Shown here piece after piece: positions 11,781-23,170 of a stretch of DNA of 64,000 nucleotides. A program made the translations under genes and the position numbers. The stretch spans positions 3,547,753-3,611,752 of the forward strand of contig NW_006763131.1 of the NCBI RefSeq assembly GCF_000264905.1. The letters are read 5' to 3'. The notes beneath the pieces were generated by a model. That model ran no database searches, was not told where the DNA came from, and was given only the letters and a program-made list of their open reading frames with translations. How positions within the stretch are numbered: position 1 is the first letter of the stretch; every line of letters starts with the position of its first letter. The stretch is from Stereum hirsutum FP-91666 SS1 (Eukaryota > Basidiomycota > Agaricomycetes > Russulales > Stereaceae).

Positions 11781-13868
11781 CTATACAGTTATACTCATTC
11801 CGCAATCAATGAGTGCCTTCAATGCCTCCGCGGTAGACCTCACCAACTCCATATTCCCCCCATTCTGCCTCACTACGTTGGTAAGCGCCTTCAACAAATC
11901 CGGCATCTCGTCCGTCTCCGTCAATGTTTTCCGCGAAGCGTCGTCGAGATTGACAAGGAAGTTCCTAGCACAGACGACCCCTCGATGTACCAAACCTGGG
12001 TGCGATTCAGATTTTGCTGCTTCATCGTCATCCTCTTCGCGTTCAGCGAGTACGGTAGGGTCGATCAGTTGCGTGAATGTACTGAGGACGCGGTGCCGTT
12101 CGTTTTCGAGGTCGAAGAGGGCGCGGCAGGCTCGTGGGGAAGATGTGAGTGTGGCGAGTGCTCCAGAGGCTGCGAGTCGAGTAGGGAGATCGTCGATGTC
12201 CGATAAGGCTATTAAGATATGTAGTTTCGACTTCGCTCCCTCCGAACGACCGTCGCCCGTATATCGTTCGAAAACATCCTCCGACCCTGCTACCAAATTG
12301 CACAGTAATTCTGTGGCCGCTCGACGAACCAGGTTATGGTCTTCAAGAGCCAAAAACTCGATTTTGTTCATGAGGCCTTGGGCTTTAGCGACGCGACTGG
12401 CAGCTTCGGGACTGTGAGATGAGATGTTCGTCAACGCCATCATGGACTCGAAACGCTGGAGTAGAGTCGATGAGGAATGTGTGAGGAGAATGGCTAGTGG
12501 ACGGATAGCGTCATAGATCCCGCCCTCACCAGGCCCGAAGACGTGCATCGGCGAAGCGGTGATAGCGAGTTTCGCCACAGCCTGGATAGCTTCTAGATCG
12601 GCGGTGTCCAAGTCAGGATCAGAGGTCGAGGTCCCTGGAGCAGGCAGAGTCTTCAATATGAAGTTCATGAGAGCCTTCGAACCGCCGCTTTGAAGGATCC
12701 GTCCCCGGTTCTCTTTATCCTCCGTGAGGCTAAGTAGAGCCTTGCTTGAGGCGACTCTGATTCCTCGGCTGTCTCCAGTCCTCAATGCCATCGAAAGCAC
12801 TTCTAGCCCTCCGCATCTGACCACTTTACGGCCTCGCTGCTTCGCATGCTCGTCATCCTCTAGGACATCTAGCGCTGCATTCTGAGCCATCGACGACGTT
12901 TTCGCCATGCGTCTCAGCTTTTCCATTTGAGCATCTTCAGCCGAAAGACGAGGCCGGTACGCGCAAAGGTTCGAGAGAATGATGACGACTCCGTAAAGAA
13001 GAGAGAGACTTGGGGCGTCAGGAGGGGGTGCACCTGCCTTGCGGATGGGTATGACGGAACATAGTTTTGTGAGGAATGGTAGGTCATCACAGAGGGTCTC
13101 CTTGACTGCGGGACTCATGCTAAGGTATGCGAGACCTTCGACCGCATCCGCCAGTGAATCTTTATCTCCGTTGACGATCAAGCCCTGCATTAACCTGACC
13201 AACTCAGCGTCATGTCCTCGAGGTATATCCTTCTGCTCTCCCGCGACCTCTGCAGCGTCTCCAGTGGCCCCACGGGAAAGTTTGACGACCGCGATGGCTG
13301 CAGACGCTCGAAGAGCTGGATCCTTCGTTTGCCGTAGAGAGCTTTCCAACCACTTTATGCAGTCAGGGGGTATGACAGCTCGACATGCCTTGTGGCCGCT
13401 GGCTTGTGAGAGCAGATGGGCAGCCTCTTTGGAGACAGTAGCGGTAGGATACAGATCGAGAAGGTCTGTGAAGGCTGTAAGGATGTCCTCGTTTTGAAAG
13501 ATAGACGACGCGCTCTGCCAGTCGACCTGGAAAAGCGCGGAGAGGAAGGAAAGTCCAGCTACTATGTCATCTTCGGAGGGTTCTGCGAGTCGAGATGAAA
13601 TGATGGGCTCGAACGTTTTCGTCAACAATTCAGTGGCAGGATCGACATCGTCGGGAGCAGCTTTTCCTTTGGGTGAGGTGCGAACTCCTTGGCAGAAAGA
13701 CGAAAGGATGAGGTATGCCTTAGATCGTAGGGATGTGTCCTGTCTGGGTGTGAAAGCAGAGATGAGGTATGATAATTCGTCTGGTAGCAGAGACGTAGTC
13801 GTCTGTGATTTTTGCAGCAGGTTATCGAGAGATTTGCCTTGATCAACGTCCACAGAATCTGACGCCAT
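11781..13868 (-). CDS. UCS-domain myosin chaperone (UNC-45/Cro1/She4/Rng3 family)
   Basis: A 695-residue protein read from one uninterrupted frame, starting MASDSVDVDQGKSLDNLL. It is helical and ARM-repeat-like throughout. The family-typical segment SLLYGVVIILSNLCAYRP, followed by SAEDAQMEKLRRMA, lies near the middle, and repeats such as ASAAIAVVKLSRG, AVEGLAYLSMSPAVKETL and ATELLCNLVAGS follow the UCS pattern. Proteins of this family bind myosin heads and help them fold; yeast She4 acts on the class I myosins Myo3/5 and on class V. No N-terminal TPR domain is seen, as in fungal rather than animal members. It lies directly upstream of myosin I on the same strand. The absence of introns is unusual beside its intron-rich neighbours. 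Family assignment rests on the central UCS motif and overall length. Confidence 0.85.
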   Translation of the reverse strand: MASDSVDVDQGKSLDNLLQKSQTTTSLLPDELSYLISAFTPRQDTSLRSKAYLILSSFCQGVRTSPKGKAAPDDVDPATELLTKTFEPIISSRLAEPSEDDIVAGLSFLSALFQVDWQSASSIFQNEDILTAFTDLLDLYPTATVSKEAAHLLSQASGHKACRAVIPPDCIKWLESSLRQTKDPALRASAAIAVVKLSRGATGDAAEVAGEQKDIPRGHDAELVRLMQGLIVNGDKDSLADAVEGLAYLSMSPAVKETLCDDLPFLTKLCSVIPIRKAGAPPPDAPSLSLLYGVVIILSNLCAYRPRLSAEDAQMEKLRRMAKTSSMAQNAALDVLEDDEHAKQRGRKVVRCGGLEVLSMALRTGDSRGIRVASSKALLSLTEDKENRGRILQSGGSKALMNFILKTLPAPGTSTSDPDLDTADLEAIQAVAKLAITASPMHVFGPGEGGIYDAIRPLAILLTHSSSTLLQRFESMMALTNISSHSPEAASRVAKAQGLMNKIEFLALEDHNLVRRAATELLCNLVAGSEDVFERYTGDGRSEGAKSKLHILIALSDIDDLPTRLAASGALATLTSSPRACRALFDLENERHRVLSTFTQLIDPTVLAEREEDDDEAAKSESHPGLVHRGVVCARNFLVNLDDASRKTLTETDEMPDLLKALTNVVRQNGGNMELVRSTAEALKALIDCGMSITV

Positions 13869-13972
13869 GTTTCAAAGCGCAAGAGCAGTGTCGAAAGCAG
13901 GAGGAAGAGTGCGTCGGAGATCTCCCGACGCATTTGTCTCTTGACCTCAAACAACAACTTCTGGCGCACGCG
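13869..13972. promoter_or_regulatory. 104-bp divergent promoter, UCS chaperone / TRM6
   Basis: The start codons of the UCS chaperone (-) and TRM6 (+) are only 104 bp apart, so the two genes must share or overlap promoter elements. No TATA box was recognised. Confidence 0.6.
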
Positions 13973-15849
13973 ATGGACGCCGACGCTGCAGGACCCTCTG
14001 CTCTTCCGACACCACCTCCTCAGAAATACACAGTAAAATCTGGAAATACTGTGCTTCTGAAGCTGCCGACAGGAGACGTGAAGAGCGTGAAAATAGACAA
14101 GGACTCGTGCGTAAATTCTCGCATCCTCTCCTTTCTCACTCTCTGAAATGTCTACAGCTCTGTATCTCTAGGAAAATTTGGATCCTTTCATGCCAACGAA
14201 CTTATTGGACAACCTTATGGGCTAACCCACGAGATTGTGAACAAACAGCTAAAAATTGTTCCTCCCAAATCCATTGTGGACATCGGTACGAACATCTCAC
14301 TGTAAGAGACCCTTGGAACAACGACATTCATTCGGTTAGAAAACAGAGGATACAGAAGCTACGAATGAGCTCATCAACGATGGGCAGTTTGTCCAGCCGT
14401 TGACCAGCGTAGAGATCGAGGCATTGAAGCAGTCGGGTGCTCATGCTTCGGTGAGTTGCCACACTCTTCATCTCTGCTCTTTCCTGACCCGGAGATACCA
14501 GGACATCATAAAAAAGCAGATAGAAATGCACGCCAACTACTCCCTGAAGACTGAATACAGCAAAGAGAAGTACAAGAAACGCAAGGAGGCAAAGTGTGTT
14601 TTCCTCGCCACTTGACCGCCCATTCCAGCTTCTAAAGGCATGCTTCGCCAGGTACTCGAAATCCTTCACAACCATCGAACCCACCCTCTTCAACGTCTGC
14701 GAATACTGGTACAACAAAGATCAACCCCGTATCCGTGACCTCCGCATCGACACCCTCTCCCAACTCCTAAACCTCGGAAATATCAGGCCAGGCGGCCGTT
14801 ACATCGTAGTGGACGATGCATCCGGGATGGTCGTGTCGGCCATTATTGAACGTCTAGGTGGTAAGCATGTCGCTCCAAACTGGTAAGCTCGAGGTTTCGG
14901 TCCTCTCATGTTCTTTTCATTAGGTAGCGGACGGCTGATCACTATTTGTGATGTCGATTCGCCACCGGCGTATCCAGTCATGACACAGATGAACTTTCCC
15001 ATCGAGGCTGTGGCTCCCGTACTCCTCTCCTTGAACTGGGCAACTGCAGATGAGGATTATGCTCCTGGTGAGTGCCTCTTCATAATGTGTCCCATTCGCG
15101 CCACAACTCATGAATTGGCATAGTAATGGCACCAGTGGAATCTCCTACTACTCTGAAGTCGGAGAAACACAAACAACGGATGAATAAACGCAAGGCTGTT
15201 TCAGACGTGTTGAACAACACCCGGGAAGAGCTATTTGCCGGTGGATTTGAAGGGTAAGCCTCATTCCTCGCCTTTTCGACCGTCATCACGACGCTTAAAA
15301 CCTTTTGTCCAGACTCATCGTGGTCAGCGAATATGAACCCTTCTCGATAGTGGACAAGCTAGTACCCTACCTAGGAGGCTCTGCTTCAATAGTCGTCCAC
15401 AGTCCACATCTACAGGTGATTCTATCCCCCAGCTTCAGTTCATCACCGCCGCTGACGTCTCTTCCTCAGATCCTCACAGATCTACAAGCCAAACTTCGGC
15501 AGACACCTCGCTATCTTGCCCCAGGTATCACAGAGAGCTGGCTGCGACGCTATCAAGTCCTCCCCGGCAGGACACATCCAACGATGGTAACATCTGGCTC
15601 GGGCGGATATCTTTTGCACACCACCAAAGTGTATGTCCTTCAGTCTTCTTTGTCTGTCTATTCACGCCCAATCCATGGAATAGGCATGACAACCCCTCGG
15701 CCATGCCTGTAGCCGCAAATCGCTCGAAAAGGCCGAAAACATCTAACTCAACTCCGACGACTGAGGAACCATTGCCTACTGTTGCAGATGGAGGTCCCAG
15801 CACGGCGCCATCGAATGGGGCTACACCTGCTTCCGTCGAGTCCTCTTGA
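13973..15849 (+). CDS. TRM6: tRNA m1A58 methyltransferase non-catalytic subunit Trm6 (Gcd10)
   Basis: Non-catalytic partner of Trm61 in the nuclear enzyme that methylates adenosine-58 of tRNAs, including initiator tRNA. The product opens with MDADAAGPSALPTPPPQKYT, then a beta-rich N-terminal region (GNTVLLKLPTGDVKSVKIDKD). The family segments follow: GQPYGLTHEIVNKQLKIV, a basic helix KKQIEMHANYSLKTEYSKEK, YSKSFTTIEPTLFNVCEYWY, and a Rossmann-like half with GGRYIVVDDASGMVV, LGSGRLITICDVDSPPAYPV and LNWATADEDYAP. A C-terminal domain (LIVVSEYEPFSIVDKLVPYL; SIVVHSPHLQ) precedes a disordered Ser/Pro tail. The catalytic AdoMet motif is degenerate, as expected for Trm6. Several short introns; the last one joins TTK to VHDNPSAMPV. 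The gene is head-to-head with the UCS chaperone and tail-to-tail with the sorting nexin gene. Confidence 0.9.
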
Positions 15850-16117
15850 CCGTTCCTGTGAGGACTCAGGCTAGGATAGTGGAAAATCTCGGTTGATGAT
15901 TCAGCGAAGCGTAAACGTCAGCGTATGTGTACACACACAAATCCAACTCGCCAGGCTATCGACCCCATAGTATGATGAATTACGCGTCGTGGAAAGTCGT
16001 GAAGTTGTCATTTATAAGCTACAACGAAGGGGGTATACGATAGGATGCATGAAGACGAGAAAAGAGAACAACAGACAGAGTAGTAATGCATAATGGTTGC
16101 ACAGGTCACAAACCAGG

Positions 16118-19100
16118 TCACCGCACTGGGTACTCCAGCGGAGCCTCTGGGAACAGGGCATTGAAAACCTATAGCAACCCCTCAGTAAGTATAGAACGAA
16201 CGAATGACAGGTCGGAAACGCACCTCATCAACAATAGTATAAATAATATGCTGGTTCAGTCGTCGATTCTGTAGCACAGCAAATATCCGCCGAGCTCCTC
16301 GTCGAGCATTCGACCGTCCGATCATATTAGCGGCCAAATCTTCGAGGAAAAAGAAAACAAGGAGACACTTCAGTATATAGACTTAGAGCGAGACTGAGAA
16401 AGGCTTACCAGGCATCAGAGCAGAAAGCTTTCTGTTCGCCTCGTCTCTCGTCCGCAGCTTCTCTTCCGCCGACCGTGGAACCGACGTGGATTTGAGATTC
16501 CCTCCGGGCCAGAGAGAATTCCGGAATAAATCGACGAATTGCATGATTTGAGGTTCGACGAGGAAACTAGTAATAGTCTCTCTTATTTTCCTGCACGATA
16601 TCAAGCAAGTGAATATGGTATGATCTCGCACGCAATCAAGTAGCTGCGACGAACCTTTCCACCGTGCTGCCCAAAACTTGCTGCAGAATAATGACGATAG
16701 CCTGCCTCCGCAGCCAATTATTCTTCTTATTGAGCTCGAAAATGGCCAACAAGAGATCGCATATCGGAGCCGAAAACGTCGACGAGCTCGTCTCCCCATC
16801 CAACGGCTTCAGATCCCCAGAGAACTGCAACAACGCCTCGTCCGAAGCCGTCTTCCCTGAAGCTCTGAGCGCCTGCGCCACGATATCCTCGTCGTTGATC
16901 GCAGAGCCGACCACACCAGCGAGATCGGCGGCCTGGCGCGTCAATCGTTGGATCATGACGTCCAGCATGGACGGACCGAAAAACATGTCATCGACGCTTT
17001 GGGCGACAGAGTTGTACATAGTGCGGACGAGGTCCTTGCCGGGGAAGTTCGTGCTGCTGGCACCCTTGGAGGTGGCGACTGGATCCGTATTCGCCACTTC
17101 GAAAGGTGAATTTCGGGATAGGAATGCGCGCAGTTCATCACTCTCGCAAACGGCGGGGATGACGATCAGGTTCTGTAAAATGATCAATTGAGCATGATGC
17201 ATGGGAGATGGAAGGGATGTGAAGCGCACCTGGATGTATTTCTCGAGAGCCGTCCGGCGATTATCCACAAAGGTCGCCGAAAGGTTGGTTACCAGTCGTT
17301 TCCCTGGGAAATCGAGATTCCTGACGAGAGCGTATCGCTCTCGTAGCTTATTGTGCATGGCCAGAAACTCGTTATACCTCCGCGCGACGACCCAACCAGT
17401 CGCGAAACTCCCGTCGGAAGCAAGCTGTTGTACCTCGATGAGGTATCGCACGACAGCCTTCCCGCTATCGTCCGCGGTCGTCGAGTTAACTATCGTGAGT
17501 TTGGTCCGATCAGGCAGGAGTCGATTTGCCAGTTCCTGCTGCTCATACTGCGTCCTCTGGAAGCTGACCTCCCGATGCTCCCTATTTAGTGCGGATTTGG
17601 ACTTCCGAAGGAGAGCCAACTCTTGTGTATCGCCAGTCAGCTCCGCATTCTTGATCAGAGTGTCGAGCATAGACCGCTGCGTCTCGAGACTCGAGACTTT
17701 ATCCGCTAACCGTTGGATTTCGTACGAAAGCTGCAAGTCTCCTGGTCCGGCCAGCTGAAGCGACTCAGACCTCCCATGATTATCATCGCCCTTGTCGTCT
17801 TCCTGGTCGCCATCCTCAAGGGGAGGATCTTGCTGGGGCTCTAGAGAGAGCGTCGACTCTTGAAGGTCTACCGCAGACTCGAACAAGCTTCCGGCATTGG
17901 ATGATGGTGGTTTGCGCCGTCTCGCGGTCTGCTGATTATCAAGGGCTATAATATCTGTCAAGGCGGCCTGAATGGCCTCCACCGTAGAATGGCTCTCGCG
18001 AGTCTCCTTAGTACGATCGTCCGGGTCGTCGAAGAGTGGTGCCCGTGAGGAAACGGAGTCTGTCTCGGCCACTGGAGACATAAGGACATCGAGGCTGGAG
18101 GGAATAGAGCGGTTTGGCGGTGGTGTAGGAGAGTGGGAAGATTCAGCGGACGGAACAGGAGTGGGTGAGGCTGAATCGCTGCGGAAGAGTTGATGGTTCG
18201 CGCCAAACAAATGGTAAAACGACGGGGTAGAGTCGGATCGCTGCATCGGCAGGGCCACAGGTGCTGTAGCAGCACGACGGCGTGATATCTCCAAGACCGT
18301 GTCGTCGCTAGTAGCACTGGGTTCCCTGCGCCGGATAGTGCCACCTGTGTGGCGAGTACCGGCTGATACCTTCCGAGTGGCGTTAATATCTTCGACGACG
18401 CGGAACCAGAGCTCGGACCTCTCCAAGTCCTCAAAGTCCTGCTCCATGCTTTCTTCCACCTGTCTCTGAGCGAGCATCACGCTCCGGCGGGCCTTGCGTT
18501 CCATTGCCAGCGAGGGAGTATCTTCGTTCAGAACAAAGTCGCGTATCGACGAGACGTGCTTGGCTGATATACATGATAAAGAGGGATGAGGGGCCGCGGT
18601 GGAGAAGTAGAGCTCGTATACCATGGAAGTGTCTTCCTTTGCTGTAGTTGACGAAGACGGATTGTTGATGGGATCATCTTCATCCCCGGAGGTTTCTGAT
18701 TCCACGGACTCCAGCGGGTTCTTGAAGCTCTCGACCGTCAACCAGAACTGAACCAGAAGAGACCGATTCCGTCGGTCCATGAACTCCATGAAGTAAGAAA
18801 GAGAGCTCGGATTCCCTAAGATGTCGCGTAGCGATAGGCGTGTCGGAGCAGGACTTTCTGAGATGGATTGCTACAAGCATGTCAGATCAATGGGTATCCA
18901 CAAAGAAGATATAGAACCAACCGAATCATCATGGCCGCCCAAGACAGAGATGCGATGTTCAGCTCTCTTTTTGGCGGTATACAGCCTGTCCAGAAAGGCC
19001 ACAACGTCCTCCGTCTTCTCGCCATTGATCCAGTCCTCCTTCTCGTGGTTCGCTGTGGAAATACGTTCAGTAAAGGGGCGAGAATGACGAGGAACGGACA

Positions 19101-20342
19101 CACAGAGTAGCAATCGAGTTCGCCTGATCTCTCCCATAATATCACTCTTCAGACGCCTAGCGTCGAGAAGTGAAGACGTCCGATTGATGCTCCGAAGGAA
19201 CGACTCGAATTGACGAGCATCGGTACGGATGGTGATCGCCTCGGTAGTCGACAATCTTGGGGAGGCCACTCGCGGTACCGGCCGTGGCAGTTGAGCCTCC
19301 AGCACGTTGCGCACTTTGGAGATGAGCCGCCTAAAGACAACCGTCATGGAGTGATCTCAGGTAACGTGGGCTGTTACACGCACTGTTGCCGGATTGCTGC
19401 ACCAGCCTATGTTGCATAAGCATTCAGTTCATGAGCAGGGAGTGCAGGACTTACCACTTGGTCTATTGTTCGATTCCAGAAATCCGGATCGGCGAGCATG
19501 TCCATGAGTGGATAGAGGACAGAACACGCCACAATCTCTCGAACGACGATCTTGAGGGCTTTGCTTCTCCCCTCTCTTTCCGGTAGAATGTATGGCAGTA
19601 CGCGATCAACAAGTCGTCTCAGATGCGTCTCCTCAGCTTGTTTCGTGAAGCTCGAAGAAAGATTGTCGACAGCAGGATGGAGTTTGCCACCGCCTTTACT
19701 CGCGTAACGGCTAGCTAGAAGCATATCCAGCTCCTCCGATTGGGTCAACCTTCTTTCTAGACCTGCTCCACGCAAAGCCACTTCAGATTCGCGAAACTGT
19801 TCAATATGCGCGGTGATTTTTGGAAGTACGCGTTTGACGAGGACGGTGGGTAAGTCAAGGGTCGCGGCTTTGGCCAAGAATCGCTCGAGGGAGCTATGAA
19901 GAGTAGAAGAGACGGCGGTAGGGAATGAGGGGGATGATGATATCTCTTTGTACCACACGAGAACAAAGTCTCGTACGATGAGGATGAGAATATCATTGAC
20001 GGCGGCAGAAACAATGGGTGCGTCGGGACGAATGGGTGGCAAAGTCTGAGGAGGCCTGTAGGACCATTGGGAGCGTGTAAGAACAGCCTGCCAAGCTGCT
20101 GGAGTTGAGAATGCTAAAGGTCTTGGTGTAGGGGTGCCGACTTGAGCAGGGGTTCGAGTCCGAGAGTCGAGAGCATAGCCAACGAGGATATTGAATACAA
20201 GAAGAAAGATGACACAGAATACGAGGACAAAAGGGGTGACGATGATGAGCGCGACGGGCGACGACGCTATGCGGGTGAAGATGGGGACGATGACGGCGAG
20301 AGCGGCGACGAGAGCGACGGAGAGCGCATTGACGGTCTGCAT
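16118..20342 (-). CDS. MDM1: Mdm1-like sorting nexin (TM-PXA-RGS-PX-nexin C)
   Basis: Tether of endoplasmic reticulum to vacuole/endosome and lipid droplets in the yeast Mdm1 / animal SNX13-SNX14-SNX25 family. Order: two hydrophobic segments at the N-terminus (ALSVALVAALAVIVPIF; VALIIVTPFVLVFCVIFLLV) that would anchor it in the ER; a PXA domain (SAAVNDILILIVRDFVLVWY to PLMDMLADPDFWNRTIDQV); an RGS-like domain beginning at SLRDILGNPSSLSYFMEFMD; a Ser-rich linker with a coiled coil; a PX domain (AVVRYLIEVQQL, VARRYNEFLAMHNKLRERY, FPGKRLVTN); and a C-terminal nexin domain. The last three exons were placed by hand: LMPDLAANMIGRSNARRGA, then the phase-0 join VDE to VFNALFPEAPLEYPVR and TGA at 16118-16120. 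Start chosen as the first in-frame ATG (20342); the frame is open slightly further but without an ATG. Confidence 0.92.
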
Positions 20343-20615
20343 CGTCCCATGAGGCCTAGGCACAACAGCAAAGCGCGACAATGTCGGGAGGAGCAATTAG
20401 CAGTCGTGGGAAAGCTGGCATAGTAGCGGATCGGGCGAACGTCCGAAGTGCTGTCAGTCGCGCTCGTCGGAGCACGTAAATCGAAAGTCCTTTCTGACTC
20501 TACTCATCGTGTCCGACGACAACGAAGACATTTTTCGGCAGCTTTCAGTTCACCCTGTGCACGGTCTCACGGTCTTCAGAATATTGTGAGCCGGCCCTCC
20601 TTTTCGAACCACAAG
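20343..20615. promoter_or_regulatory. Divergent promoter, MDM1 / mitochondrial carrier
   Basis: The 273-bp gap between head-to-head genes. It is inferred to hold both promoters; no specific element was recognised. Confidence 0.5.
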
Positions 20616-22086
20616 ATGGCCGCCACATCAACACCTCCGAAGCCGCGTCAGATGAACGTCGTCGAGACTTTCTTCCTCGGAGGCCTAGCAGCATGCATAG
20701 CGGTGCGTAGTCTTTCTCTTCCGATAGTGTGCTTGTCTTAGCTTGTCTTCTGTTCTGCTCAGGTCACCTTCTCCAACCCTGCGGAAGTCATGAAGACTCG
20801 TATGCAGTTGCAGGGCGAGTTGGTCAAGGGAGGCGGTAAGAAGGTGTATCAGAATGTGTTCGATTGCTTCGGCAAGACCTGGAAGCATGAGGGTATCAAG
20901 GGTATACAGAGAGGGCTTCCTCCAGCAGTGCGTCTGTGACTTCTTCTCCATAGTGGCGTTACTCAACATGATGTAGTATGCATACCAGGTACTTACAGGA
21001 GGAATGTTTACCTTGAGAAGCCACTGCTAAATCTCTTGATGCCCAGCTGCTTCTCAATGGCTCACGGTTGGGTCAGTTTCTCACCACGTCATAAGTCCAA
21101 GAAACAACCAACAGGGTATCTATCTAGGATTCTACGAGCCTTTCCGGCAGAACATCAATCGTGCTTTCGGTCTGTCTCCCAAGGACCAACTTCCTGTCAC
21201 CTCTGTCATCGCGGGAGCAGCAAGTGGTGCAGTCGGAGGTATGCCTCAACATATGGGAAACTGAACATGATCCTCAGAGCTCACAAACGACACAGCGTCG
21301 CTGGGTAACCCTCTTTTCTTGATCAAGGCCAGGATGCAGGTGAGTCACATTCGCGACGTTCGTATGTAACATCCACTTACGCCCAGTCTCAAGGCCTATT
21401 CGCCTGTACTACCAGTTGGTGCTCAGCATTACTATAAGCACTCCTGGGATGCCCTTTCGACTATCTACTCAAGAGAAGGTCTCCGAGGCATGGTTCGAGG
21501 CATTGACGCCGCCATTCTACGGACAGCGATGGGTTCCTCCGTTCAGCTTCCGACATACAATTGGACAAAGAACCAGCTGGTCTCAAGAGGCATCTTACCT
21601 GCCAATAGTGTCCTGACATATCTTGCTAGCAGCTCAGTGTCAGGAGTCTGTGTTGTGAGTCTTATCTACTACCTTTCGAGCTACGAGAGGCTGATCCATT
21701 CCGGGCAGCTTCTGATGATGCAACCTGCAGATACCGTACGTCCTTTCTTTATCTTGACCATGCCGAAGCCGGTCATCATAATTCCTTTTAGGCTTTGACC
21801 CGAGTATACAATCAACCTACTCAAAAGCTCCCGAATGGTCGTATCGTTGGTACACTATATAAAAGCCCCATAGACTGTCTTTGGAAGACCTTCAAGACAG
21901 AGGGCCCTCTGGCGTGGTACAAGGGTTCTACTGCCCATTTCTTGCGGATAGCACCCCATACGTTCGTCCGCTCCCACTACTCTGCCCGTTCCGGTGTTAA
22001 CCTGTCTTCGTAGGATCATCACTCTTACTGCGAACGATATCATCCTTAATCTTTACCGTAGACTTCGGCACGGGGAGGTTCAATAA
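20616..22086 (+). CDS. OAC1: Mitochondrial carrier, Oac1 (oxaloacetate/sulfate) type
   Basis: Inner-membrane transporter of the SLC25 family. The spliced product starts MAATSTPPKPRQMNVVETFF and shows the three tandem carrier repeats: NPAEVMKTRMQLQGE, NPLFLIKARMQAYSP and QPADTALTRVYNQ, each at the end of an odd-numbered helix and followed by the amphipathic matrix segment (YQNVFDCFGKTWKHEGIKG; YKHSWDALSTIYSREGLRG; YKSPIDCLWKTFKTEGPLA). Asn-Pro in place of Pro-Phe-Asp in the first signature is typical of the oxaloacetate-carrier branch (yeast Oac1, animal SLC25A34/35), which supports that subfamily over phosphate or citrate carriers. It ends with LRRLRHGEVQ-stop after an intron in the last repeat. 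The intron-rich structure is ordinary for this genome. Substrate assignment is inferred from subfamily similarity and was not tested by alignment. Confidence 0.87.
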
Positions 22087-23170
22087 TAAGCTAATCGATC
22101 GCCCCTGGGCCAGACACGACTCAAGTAGCCCCATCGATCTTTGCAGCCCCCATAGTACAACTGGCGCGCACTTTCCTTTAGTCTGAGCATTGGTCTGACC
22201 TGAGCCAAATCAAACCGTTGTCCATCTGTGATTCCGGGGGTTTCAGTCATTTTGAGCGGATAGGATATTAATATCCCGAGCCTCTTGTTCATTACGATGA
22301 GCGAGTCGACGCGTGCAGAAGGTGGCGAGTTGACTTCTGCAGACTTCCGCCCTCCCCCTCTCCCACCCGCCACACCCTTTTATTCCCGACGCTCTATTCG
22401 CACTCCCTCAAATTCTATGCGCGGGAATGATCAGTATTCGCACTATTCTCTAGGTATATCATACTACATATTATTCCCGCTACTTTAGTAGTGGGTCTTA
22501 CAGGAAGTATCGTTCGGTTTTTGGCTTGTAATGCGACGACCTTCCCTATATGGTAGATGCTGACCAATTTCTGACTCAGCTATCCCGCCTGAGTTCGGCC
22601 ACACTTCGTGAACGTCCAAGTCATGACAGAATTGTTTCTAGAGTATTCATTTCTGTTCATCTTTTTAGATCGTAACCTCGGCAAGGTGTGAAGTGTGACA
22701 CACATGTACTATGTTAGGGTCACGAAGCTGCTGGGCGAAGCCCTGCAGCGGCAGTGACCCCTCACTTCAAGCTCGAGCAGTAGCACGTCCGAGTCATGTG
22801 GCATACTCTTCGGACGTTGCTAATTCTTCAATCGCTGACTCTCAATTCGAAATTATGAGATCAATTGAACATCTCATGCTGCTCGTGGCCAATATGTTAG
22901 ACTGGTACTTACATTTGGAGCAAAGATAAGTAGCGGGACCTGCCGTTCACCGGCCTTACGCCTGCGTTATATGTATTATCTACTCTATTCCCCGAGTGAG
23001 AGACATGAGTGATATTCACAGAGGCGCGCCACATCCACATGAGGCGTGAGACAAATGGTGTGCAAACACGCGACAACAGCGCGTTCATCGTGCTCGTGTT
23101 CAACTCGGCGCTTGTTTTGTTCAAATCCGACAGGTTCCTTCTGCCTTTCTTTCTTTTTGCTCCTACTGCG
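22087..23170. other. Intergenic with a strong 44-nt hairpin
   Basis: No gene is supported in this 1.1-kb gap. It contains the large inverted repeat listed at 22717-22760. The right part should be the promoter of the aldehyde dehydrogenase gene. Confidence 0.45.
22717..22760. repeat. Compound inverted repeat (hairpin)
   Basis: Nested complementary arms: outer GGGTCAC / GTGACCC (22717-22723 with 22754-22760), then GCTGC / GCAGC, then GGGC / GCCC around a GAA loop. It could fold as a cruciform or RNA stem-loop. No flanking target duplication was recognised, so its nature is open. Confidence 0.6.

Noticed and set aside
13039..13497. Open frames on + inside the UCS chaperone gene
   Set aside because: Antisense shadows of an uninterrupted 695-codon frame with a recognised UCS domain.
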